64,000 nt of DNA from Tricholoma matsutake (lineage: Eukaryota; Basidiomycota; Agaricomycetes; Agaricales; Tricholomataceae): assembly GCA_026075535.2 (NCBI GenBank), contig AP026542.1, positions 12,524,001 through 12,588,000 on the forward strand. Reading direction: 5' to 3'. The notes under the pieces were generated by a model. It ran no database searches, was not told where the DNA came from, and was given only the letters and a program-made list of their open reading frames with translations. This document shows positions 1 through 10,628 of this stretch, piece by piece. A program made the position numbers and the translations under genes. The stretch's first letter is position 1. Each line of letters opens with the position of its first letter.

Positions 1-806
1 AAGTAAAAGAAATAGAGCACTAAGGACCTGGCATGGTAGGGTTTTCAGCCATTTAAGTGCTAAAATGTGAATTTCCTAACATAAATGGCTGAATTCGGGG
101 TGGATGAATTTGGGATGAATTTTTATCCCATATATTTCAGCCATCCAAGGGATGGAGTTCATATGTGTTACCTTACAAATTTTTCATAACCTAATGGAAT
201 GAAATTTCATTTTACAAGGGGATGAAAAGCAGGGGGTGATTTTAATCCAAGATGAGGGTATGGATTTTCAACCATCTAACATATGAATTTTCATCAAGTT
301 TTTGAACAATTTATGGGATAATATTTCCTGCCTCAAAGGTGTGGATTACAGAGTGTGTTTTTCAGCCTGAGATAGAATAGAAATTTCATACCATTATAAG
401 ATGCTTTAGTAGAAGGTAGGTTTCATCTATTAAAGATTGAATTGACTGTTTATATTTCATGCCCTAAAGAATGTTTTTTGCAGGGAATCTCAGATAATAT
501 TTCATACTACAAGAGGCTGAATTTCATTTTGTTGCCATCTATGCATTGTGGAAGAGTCAAGTTATCCCTACCTGCCCTCATGCAATCAGTCACATGACAT
601 ATCTGGGCTACATATCTATGTCCAACATACCCGACACATCAACTTCATGTGCAATATCAACCAGGTTCTCACATATTCACACACCCTTTTCTTCTCTTCC
701 AATGTTTGCAGCAGATGCTGCCTCCCTCCTACCACCTCTACCACCACCATACCACTCACCACTTGCACCACTACCACCACCACTCCCCTGCCCACTCATA
801 AAATGA

Positions 807-1393
807 GGCCCAAGAGATGTCATCAACGTCTCTTGGACCACAGGTAAGTTTTTTTTCTTTCTCGTTCATTTTCATTTACTGGTATGTTTTTTTTAAATGT
901 TCTTTGTTGTTCTGTTATAACTGACTCATTTTTCATTAATGATAGGTTTTATTTTAATCTCTAATGATGCCATGGTCCAAAAACCACAATGATGACCAAC
1001 ACAGCCACCACCCAGGAACCACTGCTGCGAGCAACTGCTCGCAGGGTGGGAATGGGTGCAACTCCAAAATGACACAAATGGCAATGACGAGATGCCAATG
1101 CAATGACGAGATGAAGACAAACTGAACACAAAAAGGGCCCAAGAGATGTTGTTGATGCATTGATGTCTCTTGGGCCACAGGTATGTTTTTTTTTCTTTCT
1201 CATTCTATTCTTTTTTTACTAACAAACTTTTTAGGTACATTGATGACGATGATGACAAGGATGGGACAACAACAATGACAACCAGGGAATGACAACAGGG
1301 GACAACAACAACAACAACAACAGGACACGGGGAGAGGGCAGATTGATGAGGCAAACCAAAAAAAGGCCCAAGAGACATCATCAGTCTTGGGCC
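807..1393. repeat. Three diverged copies of a hairpin unit
   Basis: The inverted repeat GGCCCAAGAGA...TCTCTTGGGCC occurs at 807-839, 1135-1177 and 1365-1393. The middle copy has perfect 11-bp arms. Each is followed at once by a very similar tail, ACAGGTAWGTTTTTTTTC. The spacings are about 328 and 229 bp, so this is a diverged tandem array inside the CACTA element. Function is unknown. The tail resembles a splice donor plus T-tract, but no coding exon supports that. Confidence 0.6.
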
Positions 1394-1935
1394 ACTGGTA
1401 TGTTTTTTTTTCTTCTCATTTCATTTATTTTTACCAACAAACTTGTTAGTTACCAACTATGACAATAACAACCCCGAGCCACCACCCACCACCCACCGCT
1501 GTGAGCCCCTGCTTGCAGGGTGATCATGGGTGCTTGACAACAAACTGGCAGGAGGGGGAGGATGACAAGAGGGGGGAACAATGGGAAGTGGGAACAACGG
1601 GAAGGGGGAACAATGGGAAGGGGGAACAATGGGAAGGTGGAACAATGGGAAGGTGGAACAATGGGAAGAGGGAACAACAGGAGGGGAGAATGATGGGAGA
1701 GGGGGACAACAACAGGGGACAACAACCATGGCAGGACGAAGAGGCTGCCTGCCACAACAGGACGATGGGGGGATGACAACACAGGACACCGATAACACCA
1801 ACACCAAGGGGCATGACAGGCAACGATGAGGATGGGGAGATGACAAAGTGGAGGACAAGGGGACAACAATGGCAGTGGCAAGGATGACAAGGGAGAGGGG
1901 GGGGATGGTACACTGCTGCAAGCAACTGCTTGCAG
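1025..1935. repeat. Short palindrome family (9-bp arms)
   Basis: The palindrome CTGCGAGCAACTGCTCGCAG lies at 1025-1044. Copies with CpG-to-TpG type changes lie at 1499-1518 (imperfect) and 1916-1935 (CTGCAAGCA/TGCTTGCAG arms, again perfect). Related AAGCAGTTGCTC cores recur inside the hAT element near 22055 and 22367. Arm changes are compensatory in the 1916 copy. Role unknown. Confidence 0.55.
1571..1690. repeat. 16-bp tandem repeat
   Basis: About seven tandem units of roughly AACAATGGGAAGGKGG with a 16-bp period. Because 16 is not a multiple of three, the frame rotates every unit, which explains the repetitive open frames seen here. It lies in the interior of the CACTA element. Confidence 0.75.
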
Positions 1936-2541
1936 GGTGTGCAAGGATGGTGCAGGCACCAACAATGACAATGGGGACAACAGGGACAACAACAATGGGA
2001 CAACGGGGACAAGGACCACAATGGGACCACAATGGGACAATGGGCTGATGGGGACACAATGATGGGGCATCAGGGGTCAGGGGGATTTTTTCGCTTCTTT
2101 CAAGTAGATTTTGTATTTTAGTGGCTTGAAATTTATTCTGATACATGATGAAACTATTCTATCAATGGTCCGAAAATTCCTTTGTAAAAAGGAGAAATTC
2201 ATCCAGCCAACATCCCTAATGGGATGAAAATACATTGTAGGTAGAGGGGTGTTATTTATGCCCATATAAAGATGAAAACCATCCCATGGGATGAATTTGG
2301 TGTGGGATGAACTGGGGACAAAATGTGGGAGGTTTTCATCCCATTGACTCATCCCTTACAGGTAGGAAAAAGCATTCTTTTTCACTCCTCTTAGTGGTAG
2401 ATTTTCATGCCAACTCCTGATGAAACTTATTCCATTTTGGGGTTTATCAATACATGAAAACTATACCATAAATATATTGTTTTACACTATCTAAAGGTAT
2501 GAAATGTGGGATAGTTTTCCTACCCCTTGGGCCCCATAGTG

Positions 2542-3460
2542 GAGAAAATAAGGGAAAGGCTCAGTAGTTCATCATGGCTGAAAAACCCTCTTGGAGTTTG
2601 CATGACCACGCTATAATGCAATATTGCAACTTGTATTGTACACTAAAAGAAATCAAAGTCATAGGTAAGTAATCATGACAAGGAAAAGAGAATTATTAAT
2701 TGCCTTCAAAGTGTGGAATGTCTTCAGGAATATCTTTGTCAATGTTGGAAGTTTTTCAAAGTGTTTCGAGACGTTCTGAGTCGATGTTGAGGAAGTTCAG
2801 AGGGAGTGGAATCAATTTTTGAGCTAGGTATGGCAGAAGTCGAAATATGGCAACAGGCTGATGGAGTACTGATCCATCGAGCTTGCAAAGGATGTAGGCT
2901 CCTCCATAGTTTCGATCAATGATGATGAGGGGACCTAAATATTGAGGTTGCAACTTGCGATTGAGGGACTTCTCAATCTGTGTGTTTCGAAGTAGCACTA
3001 AATTGCCTTTTGCAAAGTTGTAGTCTTTGACAGTCTGCTGGTGGACTTGTTTGAATCGCTTTGCAGCTTCAAGATGTGCTGAAAAGACCTTTGAATAAAG
3101 AGTTTCGAGGTCAATTGAATGTTTTTGCAAGGCAATAGCTCATCATGCAATAAGATTGGTTGTTGAGAGTATTGGGGCTGTAAATACATAGCTTCGGAGA
3201 TGTTGAGTGGGATGAGGGGATGTGATCCTGTAATTGCGAAGTAAGGAGAACAACCCATGCATTTATGAACCATAACTCATTCTGCCCAAAACACTGAGTG
3301 TGCTCCTGCTGACCATTTGCTCCATCGACTGCTTTGAATAGAGATTGTCGAACGTTGAAGTGGGCTTGTTCAACAAGTCCATTGGCACGAGAATTGTATC
3401 TGCTAATTTGGATGTGGTTAATATGGTTTCAAACAGGAGAAAAATAACAAGCCAGGGAAG
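2542..3460 (-). pseudogene. Ty3 family-A fragment: integrase C-terminus and 3' tail
   Basis: This is a decayed piece of the same retroelement family as the large element at 46549-63544. The stretch 2550-3430 aligns with 49133-50028, including the non-coding GGGAAAGGCTCAG block after the pol stop. On the minus strand it encodes the end of the integrase: motif CMGCSPYFAITG (about 3260-3225), then, after frameshifts, KGNLVLLRNTQIEKSLN and a conserved tail ending near 2720. Against the younger copy most differences are CG to TG or CA, for example at 3345-3400. The left part is displaced to 1-17 by the CACTA insertion. The upstream pol, gag and both LTRs are missing. Similarity stops near 3430; 3431-3460 has no recognisable origin. 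Confidence 0.8.
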
Positions 3461-3468
3461 GTTAAACT

Positions 3469-4345
3469 CAAGGGGGTGTCAGGACCCAAAATTCATATAT
3501 CCACTCAGTTTTTTTTTAAGCCACCTCTCAGACACCCCCCTCCTGCCATATTGGGTATGTTATTCCCATATGGTATGTTGTGCTTACTAATTTGATGTCA
3601 ACCAATTTATTAATTTTACTAAATTATTGTGAAACAGTGAACCACTCTCCTTGACCTAAAATTGCAGTCATGATCTGTTCACATACATTGTACAAACCTT
3701 ATTGGAGTAGGATAATGCATCTACTGACTCTCACTCAGCCAAGTACTCAGGTAAGTATTCTTCAAGTGGGAACAAGTGTCAAGGGCCAAGGCTGAGTGAG
3801 CATTCCTTCTGAGTCTCCTCAGCCTCAAGGTCTTGAACCTCATCAGTTTCTGTGGAGGTATATAAGTGGGCTATGTTGTGATTGTTTTCTACCTCATTTC
3901 TACCACCATGAGTTCTTCCATGTATATGGACCCATGAACCCCATACTCAGAGTAATTGAAATTATCATCAATTATTATGCCTACCTATACATTGCTTGTG
4001 TGACAAGTTGCTTGAGGGCCAGTGGTCTGTGAGGGGCTTTGTCTGCCTTGGAATTACACTGAGTCCAGACAAGCATAGAACTGCATCAACTTTGCAATTG
4101 CACAATCCTTGTTATGAGTTCAATATTAATGCTGTGTTGTCAAGCCATCAGGGTGGAGTTGAGTTTGCCATGAAAGTTCAATGGTTTTGCTCTTCATCTT
4201 TGCCTAGTTGCTTCAACAATTTCCTTTACATGCTATACCACTCAATTTACACTTATATAATTTGACGTCAATTTTTTTAAACAACCTACACGATACCCCC
4301 CTCCCCCCACGTGATGTCCAGCATTTGGGTGCCGACACCCCCTTG
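3469..4345. mobile_element. Non-autonomous hAT-type element 1
   Basis: The 877-bp element has terminal inverted repeats: CAAGGGGGTGTCAGGACCCA on the left, and CCAAGGGGGTGTCGGCACCC reading in from the right. An exact 8-bp duplication GTTAAACT flanks it (3461-3468, 4346-4353). An 8-bp TSD with short inverted repeats points to the hAT superfamily; P or KDZ-type elements are less likely alternatives. No transposase frame is present. It marks the border between the Ty3 fragment and the CpG-rich host island. Confidence 0.85.
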
Positions 4346-4353
4346 GTTAAACT

Positions 4354-5610
4354 GTAATATACTTGGCGCAGGGCACAGGATCGCCGCCGTAATCCGTACA
4401 TGGGTCGCGGCCACACAGGAATATCCAAACAGGCCCACGAGGCATTTATTACGTCAGCCAAGCTGATGATCCTCACACGTTGTCCGAAACTCAGACTGCT
4501 TCCTACTGCTTCCCGTGCTCATTTTCCACGCATACTACGTTTGTGACGCTCGCTACATATTAATCAAGACAGCTGACCGTGCCTTGTCCTACTTACTCAC
4601 GATCTCCACAACAAGGTGGGCACAACGTAGATGCCTCATGTCGAAGGTGAGCTCAAGGTCTCGATGCGTGTTGAAAATTCGACCTGCATATGTCGTGACG
4701 CGTCCAAACGCGTCGCAATTCTGCTCATCTTTTTCTCCGCAGATTTGGTAATGCCGCATCAGCAAATCCTGATCGATCTGTGCGACCGTGTGGAGCCTAG
4801 CGGTAGATAGCTGGTTCGCAGACTTGGGTGACCTTCGCTATGGCAAGGTTCCTATTTTCAAAAGTGGCTTATAATCGTTGTTCTGATTTAAGTGAGGAAC
4901 AGGAACGATGCTACACACTACTTCTCACAGCTTCTCACTCGGGACAGCACAGCTTCCGAACGCTGATGGCGTTAATTCTGAAGTTTGATTCGCCAACTCA
5001 GCGAGTTGCTAAGCAGGAAGTTGCCGAGTGGGGCGCTCGCTCTTTCTCACGATTGTTTGGACTTGGATAACATGTACTTACCCAACTTGTACCTCCAGAA
5101 AAATGTGTATTCTGGTATACAGATTGTATACAAGAGGACTTCTACGAAATAGCTTAAAATTTGGTGTAGGGGAAAGAAACATTTCCTGCAATTCCGGCCA
5201 AATTCCGACTTAATTCTTCGGAGCTCTAAAATCGTCGTTTCAATTACGAAATGAATTTATAATTAGAATTGGACCAATGCAAGGCCGCCGGAAGGTCTTC
5301 TACATGATAACTGCATAGGAGGTCCATTGTTCCATGATTCCTGTGCTCGCGCATCCTGCAGCTTATCGTTCCTGTATCGCCTTTTACATTCAGCCGGCTC
5401 CAGCTAACGATCGATTTCCAGTACTGGGCAGTGCGGACCGAGCTGAAAATGCTAACTCTATTCTATGTATCGACGTCGTTGCGTCTTAAGCTTACCATTC
5501 TGAATGGGCACATATCTAACTCGCAACGACGGTCAGGCCGCGACGTATGTAATAATTTGTCGTTTGGGCTGGAGCTTGCATCACGGTTGGATCGTCCATC
5601 GGCCCTGCCA
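4354..5610. other. CpG-rich intergenic DNA, no gene recognised
   Basis: Base composition changes abruptly to CpG-rich unique sequence right after the hAT element. Only short open frames without recognisable motifs occur here (for example 4515-4751 and 4828-5070). It probably contains the upstream region of the RTA1-like gene. I see no repeat, tRNA or conserved coding segment. Confidence 0.5.
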
Positions 5611-5618
5611 TATAAGTA
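5611..5618 (+). promoter_or_regulatory. Candidate TATA box of the RTA1-like gene
   Basis: TATAAGTA lies 232 bp before the chosen ATG. Between them is a likely 5'-UTR intron, 5750-5834 (donor GTAAAA, pyrimidine-rich acceptor TTTTTTCAG), which ends 8 nt before the start codon. A transcript starting near 5640 would need that intron removed. This is inferred from motif and spacing only. Confidence 0.4.
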
Positions 5619-5842
5619 TACATACATACGTAGGTTTTCTTCTATCGTTCTTCCATCAATGTTTATTGTCGGGATGGAGATACTACCGCAGAGGCTAAAT
5701 CACCGCATCGAAATGTGGCTGTATCGTGCGCCCTTTAAATTAAATGCAGGTAAAATTTTTTGTTTCTCACAATTCTCATTCCTTTTTCCCCCTCTCTTTT
5801 CAAAGCACATATTTTCTTTTCACGGTTTTTTCAGGTTGCACA

Positions 5843-7270
5843 ATGTCTTTCGATTGTAGGTACCGACCATATAGGCCAAGGATTAAAATGACTTTCCTTT
5901 AACGATAGACGCATCCATGCTAGTGAGACGTGCGCATGCGGCAGCACCAACGAACCACTACAACTATTTGCCAACTCGTTGGATAACCATTCTATTTCTT
6001 GTGCTTTTTACTACTTCAACTTGTAAGTACTCGCAAGCCACTGCGCGTACTTGGCCAGTGTTGTATGATGCTTATTATCTTTTTCGTGTCTGTAGTTATT
6101 CACACGGGTCAAGCCATCCGCTACCGCATGTGGTGGCTCTTCCCCACAATGGTGGTCGCGGGTAGCACCGAGATGGCTGGCTGGGCTGCACGAGTTTACA
6201 GCAGCTATAAACCCACCGTCTTCACGGCGTATTTATTACAGTCAGTCTCGGGGGTCTCGAATAACGCGGCACCGATGGCTCACCTTTTTGATTCACAGGA
6301 TGATTACCACGTCACTCGCCCCAACGTTTATAGTCGCGGCCAACTTCGTCATCCTTGGACACATCATCAAGCGAGTAGGACCGCAATACAGCAGGATACC
6401 TCCCCGGATGTGTGAGTGGTTTGTCAGTTTGCAGGGACGCCCTGTGTCCTAAGAATGACTTTTTTTTTCAGACACCATTGTCTTCACCACAGCTGTAAGC
6501 CCTCTCTTCTCAAGCGATCGATTTTATATTGATAGTTTACAAGGATGCCTTCACCCTGGCCATTCAAGGTGCTGGTGGAGGAATTGCAGGATCAAACGCA
6601 GGTAATCACGCCAAAGCAAACAATGTAAGATCATCTTCCTCTTAGACTCGATTTTTTCGGACTAATTACTTTGTTAAAGGGTGCTCATATCATGTTGGCT
6701 GGTATCTGTGTGCAATTAAGTAATGCCTCTTACCACCTCGTCAAGGCTGGTCCCTGTCTAATCTTTATTCAAAGGCATTATGCTCGTATATGCCGTCGTT
6801 GCGACTGAGTTTTTCATGCGCTATGCGAACGACTCCCCCATCCGCGAAGCTCGACGATCCTCGGAGTCTTTGACGGCATCCAAGAGGGGTCCGATGAGCG
6901 GAAACTTGAGGTTGATGGCAAGCGCTCTGATCCTTAGTACCGTCCTTCTGCTTGTTCGGTGCGTATATTGCATTTTCGCACAGTCACGAATCGTTTTTTT
7001 TTGACAAGCGCCCAGTAACCTTTACCGAGTCGTCGAGCTTACGAATGGGTGGAACGGAAGAATCATTTCAACAGAACTGTACTTCAGTACGTTGTTGTTT
7101 TGCCGTGTGAGCTGTTAACTAAACTTTTAATGCCCGACGTAGATGTTCTGGATGGTACAATGATCGTTATTGCCATGTACACGATAAATCTAGTCCACCC
7201 TGGTGCCTTCCTCGAGAACGAGGCGGAAATTGGCACAAAAGAGGCGCACATGACATATGCCCGGTCATGA
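5843..7270 (+). CDS. RTA1-like seven-transmembrane protein
   Basis: Ten exons join into a 303-aa protein: 5843-5855, 5909-6022, 6096-6240, 6299-6411, 6472-6494, 6544-6624, 6680-6719, 6775-6958, 7016-7086 and 7143-7270. All nine introns are GT-AG (49-73 bp) and the summed length is a multiple of three. Seven hydrophobic helices lie near residues 29-49, 55-75, 85-113, 129-152, 164-187, 221-242 and 263-281. Family hallmarks are YLPTRW before helix 1, GQAIRYRMWW, GSTEMAGWAAR, QMITTSLAPTF, IQGAGGGIAG, LVRNLYRVVEL and LVHPGAF. RTA1/RSB1-type fungal proteins are plasma-membrane proteins tied to lipid-translocation and toxicant-resistance phenotypes; the substrate here cannot be told. ATG 5843 has a strong fungal context (CACAATGTC). 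ATG 5917 is in frame but weaker and would remove the first 7 residues. No damage is visible. Confidence 0.9.
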
Positions 7271-8121
7271 TAGGGGAGTTGCGCACTGCATAGGTTCGAC
7301 ATTGGGTTCTTACGATGATGGTCTGAACACTTTACTATTATATACTTACAGCGCATACAGCGCCGTCCTTCATTGGCAAACTTTAGAGTGCATATTTATT
7401 TATTTTTCGTATAGCTAGGATGCACTACTAGCTAATGTTATAATAAAAGGAATTCGTATATTTGATTGATACCCACCAGGGATGTCTCAACGGGCGATAC
7501 GTGCTGGTATCAATAAGTAGCCGCATGGCAAAAGGTGAGATCGCATCTGAACGCAATCTGAATGTGCCGAGATGCGCCGTTGGTTTGAAATTAGACTAGG
7601 TACGCCGGTACCAGTCCGGTAGCTTCCATGTCAAACTCTTATATCAATCAGATCGACTCATCATCTGATATTTAAGGTCAGCTAAGTACCGGAGACTACA
7701 TATGTCAAACTAGACTAATAACATCATCGTCAGGCAAACCGAAATAAGAATTCAAAAAACAATTTCCTTCTTCCATATATGCCATCGGAGTACGAACTTT
7801 CGTGAAATTTGAAATTTGAAGTTTTTGGTATGCTCTTCGAGGACGCCATGGCTCAGCGTTCAGTACTCAGTTTGCATGTTGGCCCCAGATCAGCGCCCAG
7901 CTCTGGGTTATGCCTGTAGGACCACTATTGCGTTGAGAATGTAAGTCGATCTTCGAGTGTCTTTCTAGCTTGTATGATGAGACTTTTGTCTATTCCAATG
8001 AACGCCGTTCTGAGGAACGATTGCGCAATGTGTTTGCATAATCCTAGTTATACTGACCTTTTATATTCTGCCCCTTCTATTTACGCTTGCCTAACATTTA
8101 TTCTTCTCAGGCTCGAGTGCC
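7271..8121. other. Intergenic region between convergent genes
   Basis: Unique AT-balanced sequence separates the convergent RTA1-like and ADP-ribosylglycohydrolase genes and presumably holds both 3' UTRs. AATAAAA-type signals occur (for example TATAATAAAAGG near 7440). I find no further gene or repeat. Confidence 0.5.
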
Positions 8122-9336
8122 TCACTGCAATGCAGTAAGGCTGGCCGAGAACACCACAAGCTCCTCCCCAACTTCCTCTACCAAATCTCTTCTCACAAGC
8201 ATTTCTTTCCACTGTCGCACCCTCTCCGTCCAAAATACGCCTTTCCCATCCTCCTCACTCTCAGTTCCATACCAACAACCTGCCAATCCAGCGTACACTG
8301 CACCGACCGTATCAGCATCGTTTCCAAGATTCACAGCCATGATAGCCCCCTCTTCGAACGTCTCTGTAGCGAGGAAGCAGTATAGGGCTGCCACGAGTGT
8401 ATGGAGAACGTAGCCAGAGGAAGGAAGGGCGGAGTCACTTGGGATAGTCTTCAACAAGAGTTTGTGCTTCGTGGTGGAAGGTGTCCTCTCCGTCCTCGCG
8501 ATCAGCTTCATAATCGGATGATGATCGCGATAAAATGCCTCTCGAGTTTTTGCCGATGTAAGGGAAGAGAGCTTTGTACGAAGTTCGTCGTCCGGAAATG
8601 CTAATGCTCCCCGGAGTTTGGCGTTCGTATATGGAAACGTTGCAAAGTACTCGACTATATCCAGCTTCGTGAAGTTCCCCCCGCCTTTTGGCCCTGTCTC
8701 CTGCATGATCCTTACGATCGTCCCCGTCCACGCTGCACACGCCTCTTGACACATCAAAGTCGGATGAGTGGTCATACTGCTTCGTCTCGCATATTCCTTC
8801 GCAACCTCTCCATCTCGCCAATACGCCAACCCCACAGGAAGAACACGCATAAGACTTCCATTCCCAGCACAGTTTTCGCTACTCAGTGTCTCGCAGATTC
8901 TTTGTAGAGCTTGCTCAGCTGAGTTCTGAGTGGGGGGGTTATCTTTGTATATGTGCAGGGCGTGACTGATGGTGTTGCCGATATCGAAGCAACTGCCGGT
9001 AGCGGAGAGAATACCATTCGATTCCCAGTTGACGTAGGCGTCTAACTGATCTCTCTCGTCAAACCCACCTTTGGCCGTAGAAAATGGTGCAGTGTACGTT
9101 GCGAGAGAACGAGCAAGGCAAAGTGTCGTGGACGTGTCGTCTGTCCATACTCCAGGTCGAAGGTCGAAGTTTTTGTTTGGTTTCATGGTTGTGACGAGCG
9201 GAAATGAGAAACGTTCGTGAAATTCTGCCGGCCCACCGAGGGCGTCTACCATTGCTGTGGCGAGCATAGATAATCGGATTTTGGTGGATGGGTCTGTGCG
9301 TGTTGGGCATTGTGCGTAGAGGGGCGGAGTCGCCAT
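8122..9336 (-). CDS. ADP-ribosylglycohydrolase family protein
   Basis: Single-exon 404-aa protein. ADP-ribosylglycohydrolases (DraG/ARH fold) remove ADP-ribose from proteins or other ADP-ribosylated substrates using two metal ions. Visible motifs in order are MVDALGGPAE (about 29-38), the metal-binding WTDDT (64-68), GNGSLMRVLP (158-167), TTHPT (189-193) and VNLGNDADTVGAVYAGLAG (335-353), where the Asp pair of the second metal site is kept (GNDADT instead of the common GGDADT). ATG 9336 is chosen because the frame upstream offers only a GTG at 9408 and nothing conserved. There is no signal peptide or membrane segment, so it is probably cytosolic or nuclear. Codon use is CpG-rich like the neighbouring RTA1-like gene and there are no internal stops, so it appears functional. 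The exact substrate class is not predictable from sequence. Confidence 0.92.
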   Translation of the reverse strand: MATPPLYAQCPTRTDPSTKIRLSMLATAMVDALGGPAEFHERFSFPLVTTMKPNKNFDLRPGVWTDDTSTTLCLARSLATYTAPFSTAKGGFDERDQLDAYVNWESNGILSATGSCFDIGNTISHALHIYKDNPPTQNSAEQALQRICETLSSENCAGNGSLMRVLPVGLAYWRDGEVAKEYARRSSMTTHPTLMCQEACAAWTGTIVRIMQETGPKGGGNFTKLDIVEYFATFPYTNAKLRGALAFPDDELRTKLSSLTSAKTREAFYRDHHPIMKLIARTERTPSTTKHKLLLKTIPSDSALPSSGYVLHTLVAALYCFLATETFEEGAIMAVNLGNDADTVGAVYAGLAGCWYGTESEEDGKGVFWTERVRQWKEMLVRRDLVEEVGEELVVFSASLTALQ

Positions 9337-10113
9337 TTTGTTGTTGTCCTGTTCTTGGGCTGGTAAGTAGTTGCTTGTCAAGTTCCAGATCAATGAACTG
9401 TCTATCACGTGTACTAGGTTACAAACTCGCCTTACATACTAAACTGTAGTACTCCCATCATTTCCTCACCTATCTTTCATATTTCTGTTTTCCATTTCCT
9501 TTACATGTACTTACCATGAGTCGGCGAGGTACGGCTTACACCTTACCTGAGTTGCTTATGTAACGTAGTCGACCAATTATTATCATATCATATCATAGCA
9601 AAATGCAATTTTTCAAGAGATCGAGGCACCTCTGCACCTGATCATTCTGTGAATCCAATACCTTCATGGTAATCATCTTTGGATCTTAAGCTGCTTGAGA
9701 ATAGAGCATACTATTGGCTTGCAATTGCTTGATCATTGAGCAGAGATTTGTATATTCTGGAAAAACTGTCCTCGGTTTTAATCTCTAGTTCACCTTTTGG
9801 CTCAAACCATTCGATACTTAAGCAATACACTATACCAAAAGGCTATGCAAGTTTAGCCTCGTGCAGCTGGAACGAGTGTTACTATGTTACTATATTGATA
9901 TCTACCTACGCTACATAAGTAGCTAAGGACATACTAAAAAGTAAGTCTCGATAGACCAAGTAGATATGGAGAGTCCAAAAAGCGTCCACCAATACTGTTG
10001 AAGCCAGTGAAAACCGGTTCTGACCGTCTGACTGCTGAGAAAGCAAGATTTATATAGCACCTGATCGATATCTTAAGTATCTCACTTCGCTTCTTTTCGA
10101 GTCCCTTTGAGTT
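9337..10113. other. Intergenic region up to the copia insertion
   Basis: Likely the promoter region of the ADP-ribosylglycohydrolase gene near 9337-9500, then unique sequence with a short TATCA run near 9582-9597. No coding segment is recognised. The copia target duplication CTACA begins at 10114. Confidence 0.5.
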
Positions 10114-10118
10114 CTACA

Positions 10119-10464
10119 TGTAGAAATTTAATCTTAGAATAGACAAGGCTAAACTCAGTCCTTGTATAAGCGACTAAGTACAAACTGTACTGTACCTAGA
10201 ATAGACAAGGCTAAACTAAGGTACGGTAAGTAACTCTGGTGAAGCGACACTCTAAGATAATACTCACCTCAGTCCTTGTATAAGCGACTGAGGTGGCAGG
10301 TAATGTATCTAGCTATATATATATTTGTTCTGTCAGACAAAGGGGGAATAAGAAAGGGAAATGGGGTGTTTGTTCGTATGCATCAAAGGGCAATCAAAGG
10401 GTTGTGCTAAAAGCAGCACACAGATCAAAAAGTGAGGCGTTGTTCCACGGTGTGTCTCTCAACA
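10119..10464 (-). repeat. Copia 3' LTR
   Basis: Begins TGTAGAAATTTAATC and ends CTCTCAACA on the plus strand, so in element sense it runs TGTTGAGAG...TTTCTACA. It matches 17806-18137 apart from scattered substitutions and small indels (346 versus 332 bp). It contains an internal repeat of AGAATAGACAAGGCTAAACT. Confidence 0.93.
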
Positions 10465-10476
10465 CTCCTCCTCACC
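10465..10476 (-). other. Copia polypurine tract
   Basis: On the minus strand GGTGAGGAGGAG sits directly against the 3' LTR (TGTTGAG), the expected plus-strand primer position. Confidence 0.7.
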
Positions 10477-10628
10477 GTGGTACTCCTCCTCGCATGGAAT
10501 CGTGTTATTGTAGGCCCAGGGAACCCCATAAGTAAGTAAATTGTTTGACATCAAGGGGTTTAGTGAACATGTCGGCAATATTTTCCTGGGTATTGACATA
10601 TGTAAGGCATAGGTCATTGGACTGGACA

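Larger units (their letters stand above)
18..2541. mobile_element. Non-autonomous CACTA (EnSpm-like) element
   Basis: The left end reads CACTAAGGACC and the right end, read on the other strand, CACTATGGGGCC. Both start with the CACTA signature and both are followed by a GGTAGG-type block. A 3-bp duplication GAG flanks the element (15-17 and 2542-2544), the usual size for this superfamily. About 500 bp at each end is packed with copies of a GGGATGAAWWT / ATTTTCATCCC motif in both orientations, the arrangement expected of subterminal transposase-binding repeats. The interior (about 800-2080) is low-complexity GACAACAACAATGGG sequence with hairpins. No transposase is visible, so mobility would depend on a partner. 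Its flanks (1-17 and 2542 onward) belong to one Ty3 fragment, so it inserted into that older element. Long open frames in the interior (for example 1457-2146 minus) are by-products of the repeats, not genes. Confidence 0.8.

Noticed and set aside
1135..1200. Hairpin plus T-tract as a transcription terminator
   Set aside because: Hairpin/T-tract termination is bacterial-type; in this eukaryotic element the tract is shared by three repeat copies and no gene ends here.
1450..2146. Pro/Ser/Leu-rich minus-strand frames of up to 229 aa
   Set aside because: Produced by low-complexity GACAACAATGGG repeats inside the CACTA element; no domain and no intron structure.
8435..9310. Extra minus-strand frames within the ADP-ribosylglycohydrolase gene
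   Set aside because: They are shifted-frame shadows of a gene whose own frame contains all the family motifs.
9334..9408. Upstream GTG start extending the ADP-ribosylglycohydrolase by 24 residues
   Set aside because: GTG is not a normal nuclear start in fungi; ATG 9336 directly precedes the conserved part.
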